From contig NC_089434.1 in NCBI RefSeq assembly GCF_026210795.1, positions 1,178,001 to 1,242,000 of the forward strand: a stretch of DNA of 64,000 nt. The letters are read 5' to 3'. The notes below the pieces were generated by a model. It was not told where the DNA came from and ran no database searches. It saw nothing but the letters and a program-made list of their open reading frames with translations. Below, piece by piece: positions 45,335 through 57,150 of this stretch. The position numbers and the translations under genes are program-made. Position 1 is the stretch's first letter. Every line of letters begins with the position of its first letter. The stretch comes from Rhizophagus irregularis. Its lineage: Eukaryota; Glomeromycota; Glomeromycetes; Glomerales; Glomeraceae.

Positions 45335-47146
45335 CTATTTACTAAAATCTTCGACTAAAAAAAAAATAATCAACAACTAATTAATTTTTATATACTTAAA
45401 AAAAATTGTATTATTGTTATAAACTTACTATTATCAGGGATTTCAAAATCATATGGTTTACTGTGAAATGCTATGAAAAATTAAGATATTGTAAAAAATA
45501 GTTAAATACAAGGTTATTATAATTCCTAAAATTGTTTTAATTTAAATAATATTCTTAATATTTTGTAATGAAGAAATTAATAAATGTTAATTATACCTTC
45601 TAGTTCTTCTATTATTATTTGAAGAAAAAAGAAAAGTTTCTATTAATATAATGAGTTAAAAAAAAAATTAAATAATGTATCTAAAAATACCTTCTGTTGC
45701 ATTTCTTGGTTCTGGTAAATTTTCAAACTGATGAAGTTTACTCGTATACAATTCACTACTTGTATAACTTAATTCTTTTGATTTTAAGCTATTTGTTCTA
45801 TTTATTCTGAAGAAGTTATTTGTTGCTAATTTATTTGATGTATTTTGATATGAAACATTAATTTTTTTTATTTCACTCCAAAGAGTTATAATGTCAGGTC
45901 TTTTTAATGGATCCGAATCCCAACATTGTTCTATTAAATTTTTATATTCTAAAGGTGTTCCTGGTACAATCTTTGGTCTAATACCATTAACTATATTCAT
46001 TGCAAGATCGTAATTATGTTCATAATTAATAAACGGTGGTTGACTTGATGAAATTTCCCACATAAGCATTGCGACACTATAAACATCGGATTTAAAAGTA
46101 TATTCTCCTTCAATAATAACCTCTGGTGCTATATAAGGAAGATTTCCATATATACTTTTTAGTGGTCTACTTGCTGGACCACAAAATCCAAGATCACTAA
46201 TGCAGATATTTTGAAAATAGTGATCATATAATATATTTTTGGAATGTAAATCTCTATGGATTTTATTCTCTCCATGAATTCTATCAAGTGCATCAATTAT
46301 TTTAAAAGCAATGAAAATTCTTTTTTTCCATGTAAGTTGTTTATAATTTCGTTGTAAATATTTTCTTAAATCCATGTCCATTTTTTTTATTACAAGCATA
46401 TAATTTCCATTTGATGGATTTTGTGTTAAACCATAACATCGAACAATACTATCTTCCCATTTATTACTTATAGTTAAATGTGACTTAGCCTAAAACAATG
46501 TTTATGATAATATAAAATATTAATAATCTTTTACTATTACTTTTTTAAACAAGTAGACTTATTTACAAACCTCTTCAAACCATCTTTGATTTTCATTTTC
46601 AAAATTTCCTAATGTTTTAAGTATAACTTTTTCTATTCCAAATCTTTTTAACTTTTGTTTTTTAGAATTCCACTTATCATAGCTTCCACTAAACCAGCGC
46701 GCTCTATAAATTTCAGAGAATCCTCCTTTTGTTAAGAATTTAATATTATAAAGTTTATTGTATGGAACCCATTCAATTATATTACGTGGAAGAAGTGTTT
46801 CCATTTGACATTTCTGTATTAAAATATCAATGTTATTGTTTCCAGATGCCCAGCTTGAAAATTTTGCTTTTAAATAGTTTCGAACACAATATTCACAATA
46901 AAGTGTAGCCAAACATTCTTGGTTACAATTTTTACATATTCTCTTTGTTCCTGAATTAACACTAATTTTACTTGAATCATAAGTTTCATTTAAAATTCTT
47001 ATTGCTTCAGTTTTATCCTTTTTTTTAAGGGAATTATCAGAAAGAATTTTTTGTTTTACAAATTCATATCGATTATGTATATCATCGTAAATGTTATCAT
47101 CAATTAATTCAAATGCTCTAGTAACTGCGATATCTGCAGCAGACAT
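45335..47146 (-). CDS. Protein kinase K7 of the tandem array, early stop in exon 5
   Basis: Exons (minus): 46571-47146, 45691-46489, 45597-45608, 45429-45470, 45335-45354; 482 residues. It is the most diverged array copy: Cys cluster CKNCNQECLATLYCEYC, WASGN instead of WTSGN, RARWFSGSYDKW in the N-lobe. Glycine loop TKGGFSEIY, VILK lysine, HRDLHSKN, DLG and APE are intact, so catalysis is expected. A deletion in exon 5 creates TAG after EDFSK. Exon 6 persists untranslated at about 45197-45237, but exon 7 is gone. Loss of the last 30 or so residues leaves the kinase domain whole. The upstream region lacks the TATA-like block shared by K1-K6. Confidence 0.78.
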
Positions 47147-50100
47147 GATGAAATTTTTGAAATTTTCTTAAAAACTTATTTTTTCTTAAAAAATTAAAAA
47201 TCAACATATAATTACGGTAACGACCAACGGATAATTAAAAAGTTTTTGCACAAACCGGATGTACAATAACTGATAAATGGAGAAAATTCTCGTAATGTTT
47301 GATTTTAAATAACTAGTGGTCGTTCTTAACAATGGGCTATATGGGGGGATATTTCTCCTGATGCAGGGGTGTAATACAATTGTATTTCTTACGATAAGGG
47401 GTATTGGGGTAATAATAATTACTAATTACAGTACGGTTATTATTTTTTTTGTTTCACACGAATAATTTTACATAAGAAAGTCGGTCCTCGATATAACGAC
47501 GTTAATGCGATAGCGAATTATTCGATATTATGAAATTTGATGTAATGCAGTAAAATAAAAACCAAACAACATTTGTAAAAATAGTAAATTTGCCTATTTG
47601 AGAAAAATTTCATGAAAATCAACATCATTTATCTTGCAATAATAAATCTTCGTTATACTAAACAAAAAAAATTCGTTTAAAACAAAAATTTAGCTATTTT
47701 GTTATATTCGGGTTATAAAAATTACTTTGTTGAATGGTATACCACATTTAATTAGTGATATTCGGTTATAACTTTTTCTTATGTTAAAATCGGTACCACA
47801 CGTCCACACGTTGTATTGTGGAATTATTTATATCAAAATTCGCTATAAAAAGGGTCTATAATATTAAAAATAAGCTTTACCTAAATTGTAACTAAGCTAG
47901 ATGAATTTGTTGTTTTATCAATTATGTATTTAGATAATAATTTTTCATATTTCATAACTAGTATGAATCCTGAAGATTATAGTGATTAGTCAGTATTTGT
48001 GCATGACTACAATTCTATATGTTAATTTTAGCTTAGAAATAATTCGAGATCAAGCACTCCGAGTTTTTAAAATGAATTTATTTGGCTTGATAGACGCCAC
48101 ACTAATATTGGCGTATAATCTTAATGTACGTTAAACCATACATTACACAATATGATAGGGAATTCTTGACGTTGATTGGTTAAAAATACTTATATAAACA
48201 CTGTGATTTTCATGTGAATATTTTTTTTTTATAATTCCACGACCTTCCAAAACGAAAATTAGTTTATAAAAAAGGGACAACAACGGCAGATGAAAAAAAG
48301 ATATAATCTATTTGTAAAAAGAGAAGAATGGGGAAACGAGAATGGTAGTGAGCGGAAAGTTGGCATGCCAAAAGAAATGCTTTTTTTGAAAAAGTAATAA
48401 GTAACTTCTTGAATTAATATAGACGAAAAAATACACAATTAGGAAAACTTTTTGACTAGTGAATATAAGCCAACATTTTATGACAATTAGAGTATGTGCT
48501 TACGCTTCCATACTATATCATATGGCTATTGCCTTCTCCAATGTTTGCTGTTTGCTGCAAAAGGAACTGCATTAATTACGAAGTTTTCTCGACGATAAAT
48601 AATGATACAAGTCCAGTATAACTTCTAGATAATTTATTTAGTATGAACAGTGGGGAAACAAGATCTCTAAAGCCCAATCTAGAGATCGAAAGGAAGAATT
48701 TTGCGCACAAAAAAAAATCTTAAAAGAAAGGAACCATTTCGAATGGTTGAATCATTTATATTTGAAAAATAAAAGCGAGATAGCTGCATTTACCATACCG
48801 TACTCGTGTAACTCGTAATCGGGCAACTTATTAGGTTGAACTCCAAGTGTATACAAGAAAAAAACCATCTGTTTAATTATGAAGATGATGCAGCAGGAAA
48901 ACAAGGTGGAGCAAATCACCCCATTGAAAGTTCTTGATTCGGTTCAATCACTTCAAGAGTAAAAAAAAATAATAATTATCTTTGAGAGTTGCAGAACGCT
49001 ACTTTCAGTCATAGAAACAAAGCGAATTAAAATAGCATTGCTATATATTATTGATATTTTATTTAATATACCATGATCATGAATTATGATCATGAACTTG
49101 TGGAATGACGAGAAAATTTTTTAATATGAAAAATGATGAACGAGTTTTTGATCATCGTAATATACCAAAAATTCGTCTTCAATTTAGAAAAAATCAAAAT
49201 GATTATTGAACAAGTGAACATCTTATTGGTCGAATAAGACAAAAGTTTTGATGCAGTGTCTTCGAATTGTATTGGATTATTTACGGATTTTAGCCCTGAT
49301 CATGTTCTATTAAATCTGATGCGTTGGTGGGAAGTAAAATAAGGTTAAAACCTGATGGTAAACAAAACATCAAAAGCGACCGATAGTGAATGAAAAAGAT
49401 GAACCCGAAATAGTGCAACAACTATTACAGTAATTTATATGAATTGTGGAGAGAAGGATTTTATGCATATTGTCAAATATGTAAAGATAAGATTGATGAC
49501 ATGACTAGAGCAAATTTCTATACACTGCCAAATTCCTTCCTTACGATTTGATTTTTTTTAGCAGTCATAAATGTAATTTTTACTCCAAATTTCAATATTA
49601 ATTGAACTTCATTGAAAGATATTGAGGAACCATTAAAGCGATATACCCGTGAAAACTGTGATCAGGAGATCTGCAGAGAACTTTTCCCTCAGGATTTAAT
49701 TCTGTAAATATCATTACAATTGGAAAGCTGCGAGAAAGACGTAGAAATATGTGTGTTACTCAAGATCAACGTCTAACGTGTGTCACTTGTCGATAGAAAA
49801 TAGCTTTAACTAAACATTATTTATCACGTTGATGAAATATTAATTCTTCGATATCGATACGGCGAAATCTGAAGCACCAATTATCCTTCATTTCTAAATT
49901 TATTCTTTGTGATGGTTAGTTGTGATGGTGATGGCGCGCCATTAATTCTTCGCGTACGTGTCGACGATTTTTGTTGACAGTCTGCATACAGTAAGTTCGA
50001 AGGTATAATATTGGGTATGTAAGGGCAAAAATAAGATATAGATTGATTTAACTTAATGAATATACGATTTAATTTGATTTAATTTGCCAATTATTCAATT

Positions 50101-50950
50101 ATTTAGGAACAAGAAACTTAATTTACAGTATCTTCTACATTTAAAGAGTGGTTTTGACGCAAGAAGAAATTGCTTGCGATTTAAAAATAATGTTGAAATT
50201 AATAGGATTAGGGCGTTATATGCTGACGATCATGGTGATAGACGCATTGAAGAACTTTCAGAGTACTAGGAATGTTGTCGCGTAATTAACAAAGACCACT
50301 TCGAGCGAGAAAAACTATTTGAATCGTACAAATACCCTAGAATAAATTCATATTAGAGATCGACGAGTAAAGGAAGACTTTATGATAACTACTTTATTCT
50401 TTCATGACAATCAAAAAGAGCTTCGCTTATCTCACTTTTTATTGTTTTACATTCATTTCTACATCTGATCGAAACAAAAACTTTACCATGAAATAATATT
50501 CTTAACTATTGCAGTATAATCTATTTGTTAAAAAAAAATTTTTTTTGGGAAATAATTCCTAATATGTATTTGTTCTCTATATCGATAATATCAATTGTTA
50601 TTGTTCAGTCGATTAGTAGCATTAATTCCTATTGATATGTCTCTCTTCCTCCATCTAATAATCCAATAAATACCATTCGATAACTTAGTTTAATTATTGT
50701 GACGATTGCTAATTAAATTTACTGCTTAGTTCGGTTTTTGAACAATGACTTTTGTCAATATTAAAGTTGTAAAGGTAACGTAAATATCAGTAAATTTTTA
50801 TCGCAAAAAAAAAAGATAATACCAATTTGTAATAAAAAATATTATGTAAACCGTAAAATATTATTTTTAAATTTTTAAACGTTGTTAAATGATAACAATA
50901 ACACAACATACTGCAATACAACTTTTTCATAATTGAAGGTATTATTTTGT
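47147..50950. other. Decayed region with unassigned coding remnants
   Basis: No intact gene. Around 49310-49375 a stretch (tctgatgcgttggtgggaagtaaaata) resembles part of the array spacers, so a relic of the tandem unit may lie here. Near 49441-49540 a short frame reads LWREGFYAYCQICKDKIDDM and near 49735-49795 another has ERRRNMCVTQDQRLTCVTC; both are broken within a few dozen codons. The frame 50084-50269 follows an acceptor-like tatttag and reads NKKLNLQYLLHLKSGFDARR, possibly a former last exon. I cannot name the protein. Confidence 0.35.
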
Positions 50951-53900
50951 AATTTTTACAAAAGTATTAAGAAAATGACGAAAATTATGTTAAGAAAAAA
51001 AATTATATAATGATTCTGTTTTTATGTCGATCAAAGTAATAAGTTAATTATTGTTTTTATGTCGATCAAAAAAAATAATACTTTGTAGTTTTAATAACTT
51101 ATAGTCTATAATAAAGTTTCATTTTTTGTTTTTTTGCATCAACTTTTTAACTTTTCAAGGTACGACATGTATTTTTTACTATATTTCTATGATGATTTCT
51201 TTTGAAATAAATTTATATTTCATATTTTTTTTTCGTCATTATTATTTTATTAACAAAAAAAAAAATTTTTTTTTCACACGAAATTAAGATAACGTAACTG
51301 ATTTACCTTTTATGATCGTATATATAACCCATTTTCAAACCTCAACCTCCCAGCACTCAAATATACAAAATGAGTGATTACTAAACTTCTATAGTATATA
51401 TATGGTGGTGTATATATATGGTGTATATATATAAAATATATGAGATGTTATGAGATGTTTGATCATTATCATCCATAACATATCTTTTTATTATCCCACG
51501 TTCCTAGTTAAAATTTGTGATTTTTTTTTTCTTGGTATTCTCACGGGTGATGTTTATTTGAAAAGATGGGTAAAAAGTCTATCAATATTGGAATAAAAAG
51601 TCTATCATTATTAGAATTATAGTCAAAATAAGTATATTAAAGGGCTTTATAGTATGGATACCGTGGGATAAATCAGTTATTTCACGGAGTCACTGATTTT
51701 CACGGCGCAGCCGTGAAAATCACAATTCCCCGTGAAATAACTAGGATGTCAACATAAATGGAAAATCAATACGGGAAAGGTCAAAATCTGATGTCTCAAC
51801 GAGAAAGACCGAAATACAATTTTTAATAAACCGTTCTTTGTTATATAGATAATACCTGAACAATATTGACCCATCCTACTTAACAACTAAAAATATGAAA
51901 ATAATAACCTTTTGATTGGTTTATTAATAAATAAAATTGGAAGAAAAATAAAAATTATTATTTGTCAAACTTTTTTAATATATCTGATGATATAATATTA
52001 TAATTTTTAAGTATACACAAACTAACGTGTGAAATCACATGATATTTGATCTTACTACTAACATAACTACGATCGATGTAAGCGACTTTACTAAAAACGT
52101 TTAACTGATGATCACTTGTTCAAACGTAGTAAGCTAATTTTACCGTATTTCTATGGTAATTTCTCAATAATTGCTAATAAATGATCAAAACCTGTTAATA
52201 AAAGAAAAAAAAATTGCTATGCGAAGATTTTTTTCCATGAAAAATTTACCTCATTTTACACATATAACTCTCCATACTTAATGAGCAAATGTATAAAAAT
52301 ACTCATTTCATCATGTCAGCTTAATTCTAACTATCTCAACACCACGCTTGTCATAATCACGCACGCATTCTTTTTAAATCAGAAGATACATTATAAAATA
52401 GTATATAATTATTGTTATCAAATAATTTCTCTCGCGAAGGAACTAAAAGCTTAGTAAGTTTAATGAGAAAATTTAAATAATTTTGAAAATAAAGAAAATT
52501 TCACAATTCACATACATTATGTCAGAAATGCCATGATAAGATGAAAGCGATTCGCTATTTGAACCTAACAAAATCCCATTAGCCATTGTCACCAGATTCG
52601 ACCTTATCAAATATAATTGTAATCTGTAAGATTTACAAAATTTGTCTTACATAATTAGCACAAAAATTTTTTACTCTAATAAAAAAAAAAAGAAATTAGT
52701 TTCACAATACACGAACAAAAACAGTTAAGATCATGTTGATTGATATGAAATCTACCTAACAGCTATAGCACTAGATCGTTATCATCTTTTATGTATATAG
52801 CCTCTTAACAATTCTTTTTTATATTAAAAAGAATTTGAGATATATGCGAATTAGGGTAGGCAATAAGACATATCAAATATTTCCTTTAAAAGGGAAAGAG
52901 AGAGGACAAGAACGTATATCTTACTAGGCGGAAGTCCTGTTTAGGGTATTTGGGGTCGTAAAACAAGCTATCGCCAATCTCAATCATCTCGAGGCTTCTT
53001 AACAAAACCTAAAAAATAAAAGAATTTTATTCAAATAATTTGTAATAGTATTATTAGAAAATGAAACGTTATAACATTTTGTCAACAAATAAATAAAACG
53101 AAAAATAAGCCATTTAAAAAAAGATAAACTACCATCATGTCGATTAACATATGATTAGTTTATGTGTTGACGAGCAAATACTACGTTTCCTTGTTCAGTA
53201 GGTGCCAATATAATCAGTATATTGTTCTCGTCATTTATTTAAATTCGGGTTGTTTGAAGCTCTGAAATGTAGATTGAGTTTGGAATAAGGTAATTAAGAA
53301 TTATCTTGAGACTCTTTATATACCAGGAAATCTAGCTTACTGAAAAACATTTCAATGATATAGCTCGATCATGAATTGATTGATTGATATGGATGACATG
53401 AGCACGAGTCAGCAGTTACTATTATAGTAAAATTAAAGAATTCACAGTCACGAGAACCACTCCATCTAGAAAATGAAATAAAGAGACTATTAAGAATTAA
53501 CTCTTAAGATTTTGTAATACTTACGTAGCTCGCATTCAGCCTAATGGTTTTAAGGGTTTTGATTTCTTGATGATATGATCTATGTTCAAAAAGAAAGAAA
53601 CATTGAGACACAATGAGCTTAGATAAATGAAGATTTATTTATAGAGTATTTATGGAAAAGTTTTACCTATATTTGGTTCGTGGTACAAAGATGCAAACCC
53701 AAACGGTCTCAGATAATGTCAAGCATCGAAAATGAGATATACTAGTGGCTTCATTATTTCGTTTGAAGTAAAATTCTTGCGTTAATTGATTTAACAATTA
53801 CTTATGAACAACGCCAAATTAAAGAGCATTTGGAGAATTAAGAATAAATAATAAATTCGAATATACAGAATCCGATACTAACACGTACCTTATCTTATTA

Positions 53901-54310
53901 GTTGTTCTTTAACGTTTAAAAAACACTGGCGCCTGAAAATTGAGTGATTAATTTTGTCATAATAGTGGCAAAATTACTGAGCCTTATAGGCTTGTATCTC
54001 CTATATATTAATTGAAAGTTTTACTCAATGAATTAATGATTCATTTATAACGTTCAATTTATTTCTAACAATAAGACTACATAAAAATAATTTGTTACAA
54101 TTTTTAGTTCTAAATAAACAATTATATACATATTTATGTGTACAGATAAATAAAACCTGTGTTAAACTGACACACCGTGAACGTCAAACGACAAAAGTAC
54201 TCTGGAATTGTCTCTCTTCCTCAAAGCTGTAAGACAATAATTATTTATCATCATTTTTTCATTTAAGCTTCAAATTATTTAATCAATACGTCTAAAATAA
54301 AGCTACTATC
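50951..54310 (-). repeat. 3' flank of the small secreted-protein gene, duplicated at 61490-63841
   Basis: Several blocks recur in order near the right edge: the tttttatgtcgatcaaa repeat (51030-51070 versus 61550-61570), the ctatgat.atttcttttgaaa block (51188 versus 61680), the caagataacgtaactgattt-like block (51285 versus 61781), the gtggtacaaagatgcaaa block (53680 versus 63370) and the aagcttgg-free 3' flank before the stop codon. Between blocks there is much divergence and indels. No intact gene; exon-like pieces at 53525-53579 and from 53667 are discussed as a finding. Confidence 0.55.
51675..51742. repeat. Two-step perfect hairpin
   Basis: Outer arms AGTTATTTCACGG and CCGTGAAATAACT pair over 13 bp. 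Inside, after a short internal loop, GATTTTCACGGC and GCCGTGAAAATC pair over 12 bp around a GCA loop. In DNA this can form a cruciform, and in RNA a stable stem. It may be a tiny foldback element; the two inner and outer arms themselves look like diverged copies (TTTCACGG). Confidence 0.8.
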
Positions 54311-54760
54311 TTAAAAGCTAAATAATAATTCATCTCCATTAATTTTGACGGCACCTTTGATATCGTATTTTAATCGTACTATCATCCCAGCTTGCATATA
54401 AAGTCTTACGTATCCCTCTATAAAGGTTCCAGCATTCGGTACGTTCACGTTCAAAAAAATTTCTTGTTCTAGTTCCAGGTCTCCATTTACGTGTCCAAGT
54501 TTAGTTCCGGTTCCAAGATCAGTTACACTCATTTCAACTGACGGTGGAACTTGAAATACCTTTCCTTTAAACTCGATAAAGCCGATAATTATTATATTGA
54601 ACTCTTTACAGTTCTTATCATTAAGGTCTTTTGGATTAGAAATAACTGGCGACATGGTTATGTTAAACTCATTCTCGTTCTCTCCACGATTAATTTGTGT
54701 GGACATGATTATAGCAAAAAAAACTAGTACAATATATGTCGAAACTATGTAAAAGAACAT
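54311..54760 (-). CDS. Small secreted-protein-like gene, 149 residues
   Basis: The frame begins MFFYIVSTYIVLVFFAIIMS, a hydrophobic stretch that fits a signal peptide, and then reads STQINRGENENEFNITMSPV. The remainder alternates hydrophobic and polar residues (VEMSVTDLGTG, EIFLNVNVPNAG, GYVRLYMQAGM, GAVKINGDELLFSF), which suggests a small beta-sandwich. There is a single Cys, so no disulphide-rich effector pattern. An in-frame ATG at residue 19 would remove the signal. A paralogue runs off the right edge (63842), sharing the FLN.N.PNAGTF.EG...LK Y..KG pattern, which supports that this is real coding sequence. Family not recognised; function unknown. Confidence 0.7.
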   Translation of the reverse strand: MFFYIVSTYIVLVFFAIIMSTQINRGENENEFNITMSPVISNPKDLNDKNCKEFNIIIIGFIEFKGKVFQVPPSVEMSVTDLGTGTKLGHVNGDLELEQEIFLNVNVPNAGTFIEGYVRLYMQAGMIVRLKYDIKGAVKINGDELLFSF

Positions 54761-56103
54761 AAAATTCTCTTGTTAATATTATATTTATTTGGAATATTCT
54801 ATAATATTTCTGGAAAAAAAAATGAACCTTGAAATTTTTATCCTAGGGCGAATAATGAACTCGAAGATAATAATTATTAACTGATTGGTAATTAGAATGA
54901 GCACAATAAAAAAAAAACGCCATTCCTATTATGAAGGTCACATAACGTGAGAGAATTGATTAGCGGATTACTGATCAATAATAAAATATTCGGTAATATA
55001 AATTATATTTATAGATTATGTGATACACCAATACGAGAGCCAATTAGATCAATTGATCTAGAATGGGTATCAATAAATAAAGAAATCAAGATTGCGGAGG
55101 TACTTCACTTATTTGATAAGTACCTTAAAGGTACTCAGGTATATTGTACAAATTCCATTTTTTATAATGAATGAAATTCAGATATTTTTTTATTCTTTGC
55201 GATCAACTTGAATAGTTCCCGGGAAATGTACTATACTAAAGTAGTTACTATAGATTTCGTAGTTTGTATCGTCTCAAATGATGGTGTATTTATCAAATTG
55301 GGACTCGGGAATAATATTATCAATGATATAATTAAGATCCAGAGACTTCTAAAAGGCAAATATTATCCCTTACTTGACGATTTAATGGGAAAGTTAAGAG
55401 TTACATTTTATAAGACTTTATTTCATTCTATGAAGTTGATAAATTCCTAAGCATAATGAAAGACGCCATCCCTATTTTGAAAGTTGCATAATATGAGAAA
55501 TTTTTAATTAATAGATGACCCTGGTAACACTGATACATGCACGTCAATTGAATTGGATCTAGAGATGATATAAATAAATAAAATAACAATTCACTTGCAG
55601 TTTGTGTATCATTTCGATTGTGTAATGAATAATGAAAGAGTCGTACAGTACATGGTACATGAGAAAATAATTACTCTGAAGTAAATCCTTTACGTGATAA
55701 CAACACCAAATTTAATATAATTTTCGTTACTGTTTATGTGTCTATTATTAGACTTTATTTCGTGAAGTTGAGAATTAGGAGAAATATTACATAATACAGT
55801 AAAAGCGCCATCCGGCTCATCCCTATTATGGAATTTTAAAAGGGGGAAATCGCTTAGCGAGTTATCAAAAAGGGAAGAAATTAAATGTAGATGATGAGAA
55901 TTATCGGCACATCCCTATCTTTAACGTTAACAAAAGTCTGTTGTGTAAGGTATTTATATATAAGGGAGATGTTATACTCAAAATTTTATTCTTATCATTT
56001 TCCTTCCCATTTAATATAATATGTATTTTCGTTATTTTCGCTTGCACTAAAAATAAGTGAAAATTTTTCTTAATTTTCTCGAAATTATTTTAATATATTG
56101 CCT
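54761..56103 (+). repeat. Degenerate tandem units, possibly decayed coding repeats
   Basis: A starting motif (cgccat.cctatt.tgaa.gt..cataa) recurs near 54917, 55460 and, weaker, 55806, so the units are about 540 and 345 bp. Unit one holds a 75-codon frame (54947-55174, with IRSIDLEWVSINKEIKIAEV) and then an 80-codon frame (55208-55450, with KVVTIDFVVCIVSNDGVFIK). Unit two holds the corresponding sequence with stops. I do not recognise the proteins. The final part (55920-56103) is the upstream region of the decayed F-box copy, with a TATA-like stretch near 55953-55963. Confidence 0.45.
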
Positions 56104-57150
56104 ATGGATTACTTATCTTGAATATTTCAAAATTTTGAAAAAGATCAAAGATTATTATATTCTTATTATATTTGTGAGCCGATTATATATGCCATCTCAA
56201 GCTCTTGTTCGTGCGACGATTTCATTAAAATTGAAAATTAAAGCTTAATCCAAATCGTATGGACGAAATGAAAAGCAGTTTGCTTTATCTGTTTTATAAG
56301 ATACTTTGAGGTAAGTTCTATGCGTTTTAAAGAGTTGGATTGAATTTGCTCATGTTGTTAGTAAAGAGATCTGTGAAATCGCGAAAGAAATCATAAAATT
56401 AAAGTTTATTAATCGGGACCAATTTTCTTAGCAAATCCATGAGACATCATAATAGACGAAAATCTCTGAGTAATAAAAAAAAGTGTGTCAAAGTGGTACA
56501 AGCAGCACAAAATGTTCAATACTACATCACCACGTGAAAGATGCGTTACTTAACAACTATCCATTAAAAGACTCATTTAAGAAGAACTCGTTCCTCAGAA
56601 GTCAGAGCTGGAAAGTGAGAGAAAAAGTTTTGCAAATTCAATGAAACCTCAATGGTTTTATAAAGTTCAAATCTTTATGGTCGTTAATTTATGAGGTGTG
56701 TCATTTGTTGTTATAAGAACTTGAGTTTAAAGATCCTGTCATGGATTAACAATTGAATCATTGGAACCTAGATTCCGCAATTTTCAATCTTCTTAATTGA
56801 AAATTCATCAGCTACAGCATATTCTCTCAACATGATGATTAAAAATTCGAGGCGTACTGGCTAATTATTTCCAAATTTAACAATTTCAGTTCATATGATG
56901 ATGAAATCGATTATTTGGCACATTGTTTACGGTCTTTCTTCTGTTACATTAGCCGGACCGCAAAGCCCAGACATTATAACACATAATCAATTACATTAAG
57001 AATTACGTCAATTCTTGATGTGCTTTAAAATATCGGTAGCGGATTTTTCACGGATGGTCATTCGGATAATTTAGTGAATCGTTTAAAGATCATGGGTTTA
57101 TTGATATTTTAGAAGTCGAAAATCGATAACTAATTAACTATGAGCTAAAA
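56104..57150 (+). pseudogene. Decayed copy of the F-box/LRR gene
   Basis: Aligns by eye along its length with the gene at 14691-16670. Matches include the gaaaaagatcaaa..ttatattc stretch of the F-box, the Ser-rich linker (tggtacaagcagcacaaa), the tgtcatggattaac segment, gattccgcaattttcaatctt, cattctctcaacatgat and gaattacgtcaattcttgat. An 18-nt deletion follows the ATG and a CAA codon has become TGA at the sixth codon, followed by many frameshifts and large deletions (about 1.05 kb remains of 2 kb). It keeps the TATA-like upstream region of its parent, so it arose by DNA duplication rather than by retroposition. Confidence 0.85.

Noticed and set aside
47460-47820. Possible pogo-like element (cctcgatataacgac and attcggttataac ends)
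   Set aside because: The ends pair only weakly, and no empty site or target duplication could be shown.
52920-53000. Possible tRNA-like fold (ggcggaagtcctgtttaggg)
   Set aside because: No cloverleaf with a T-loop consensus could be built, and the duplicated copy near 62780 does not keep pairing.
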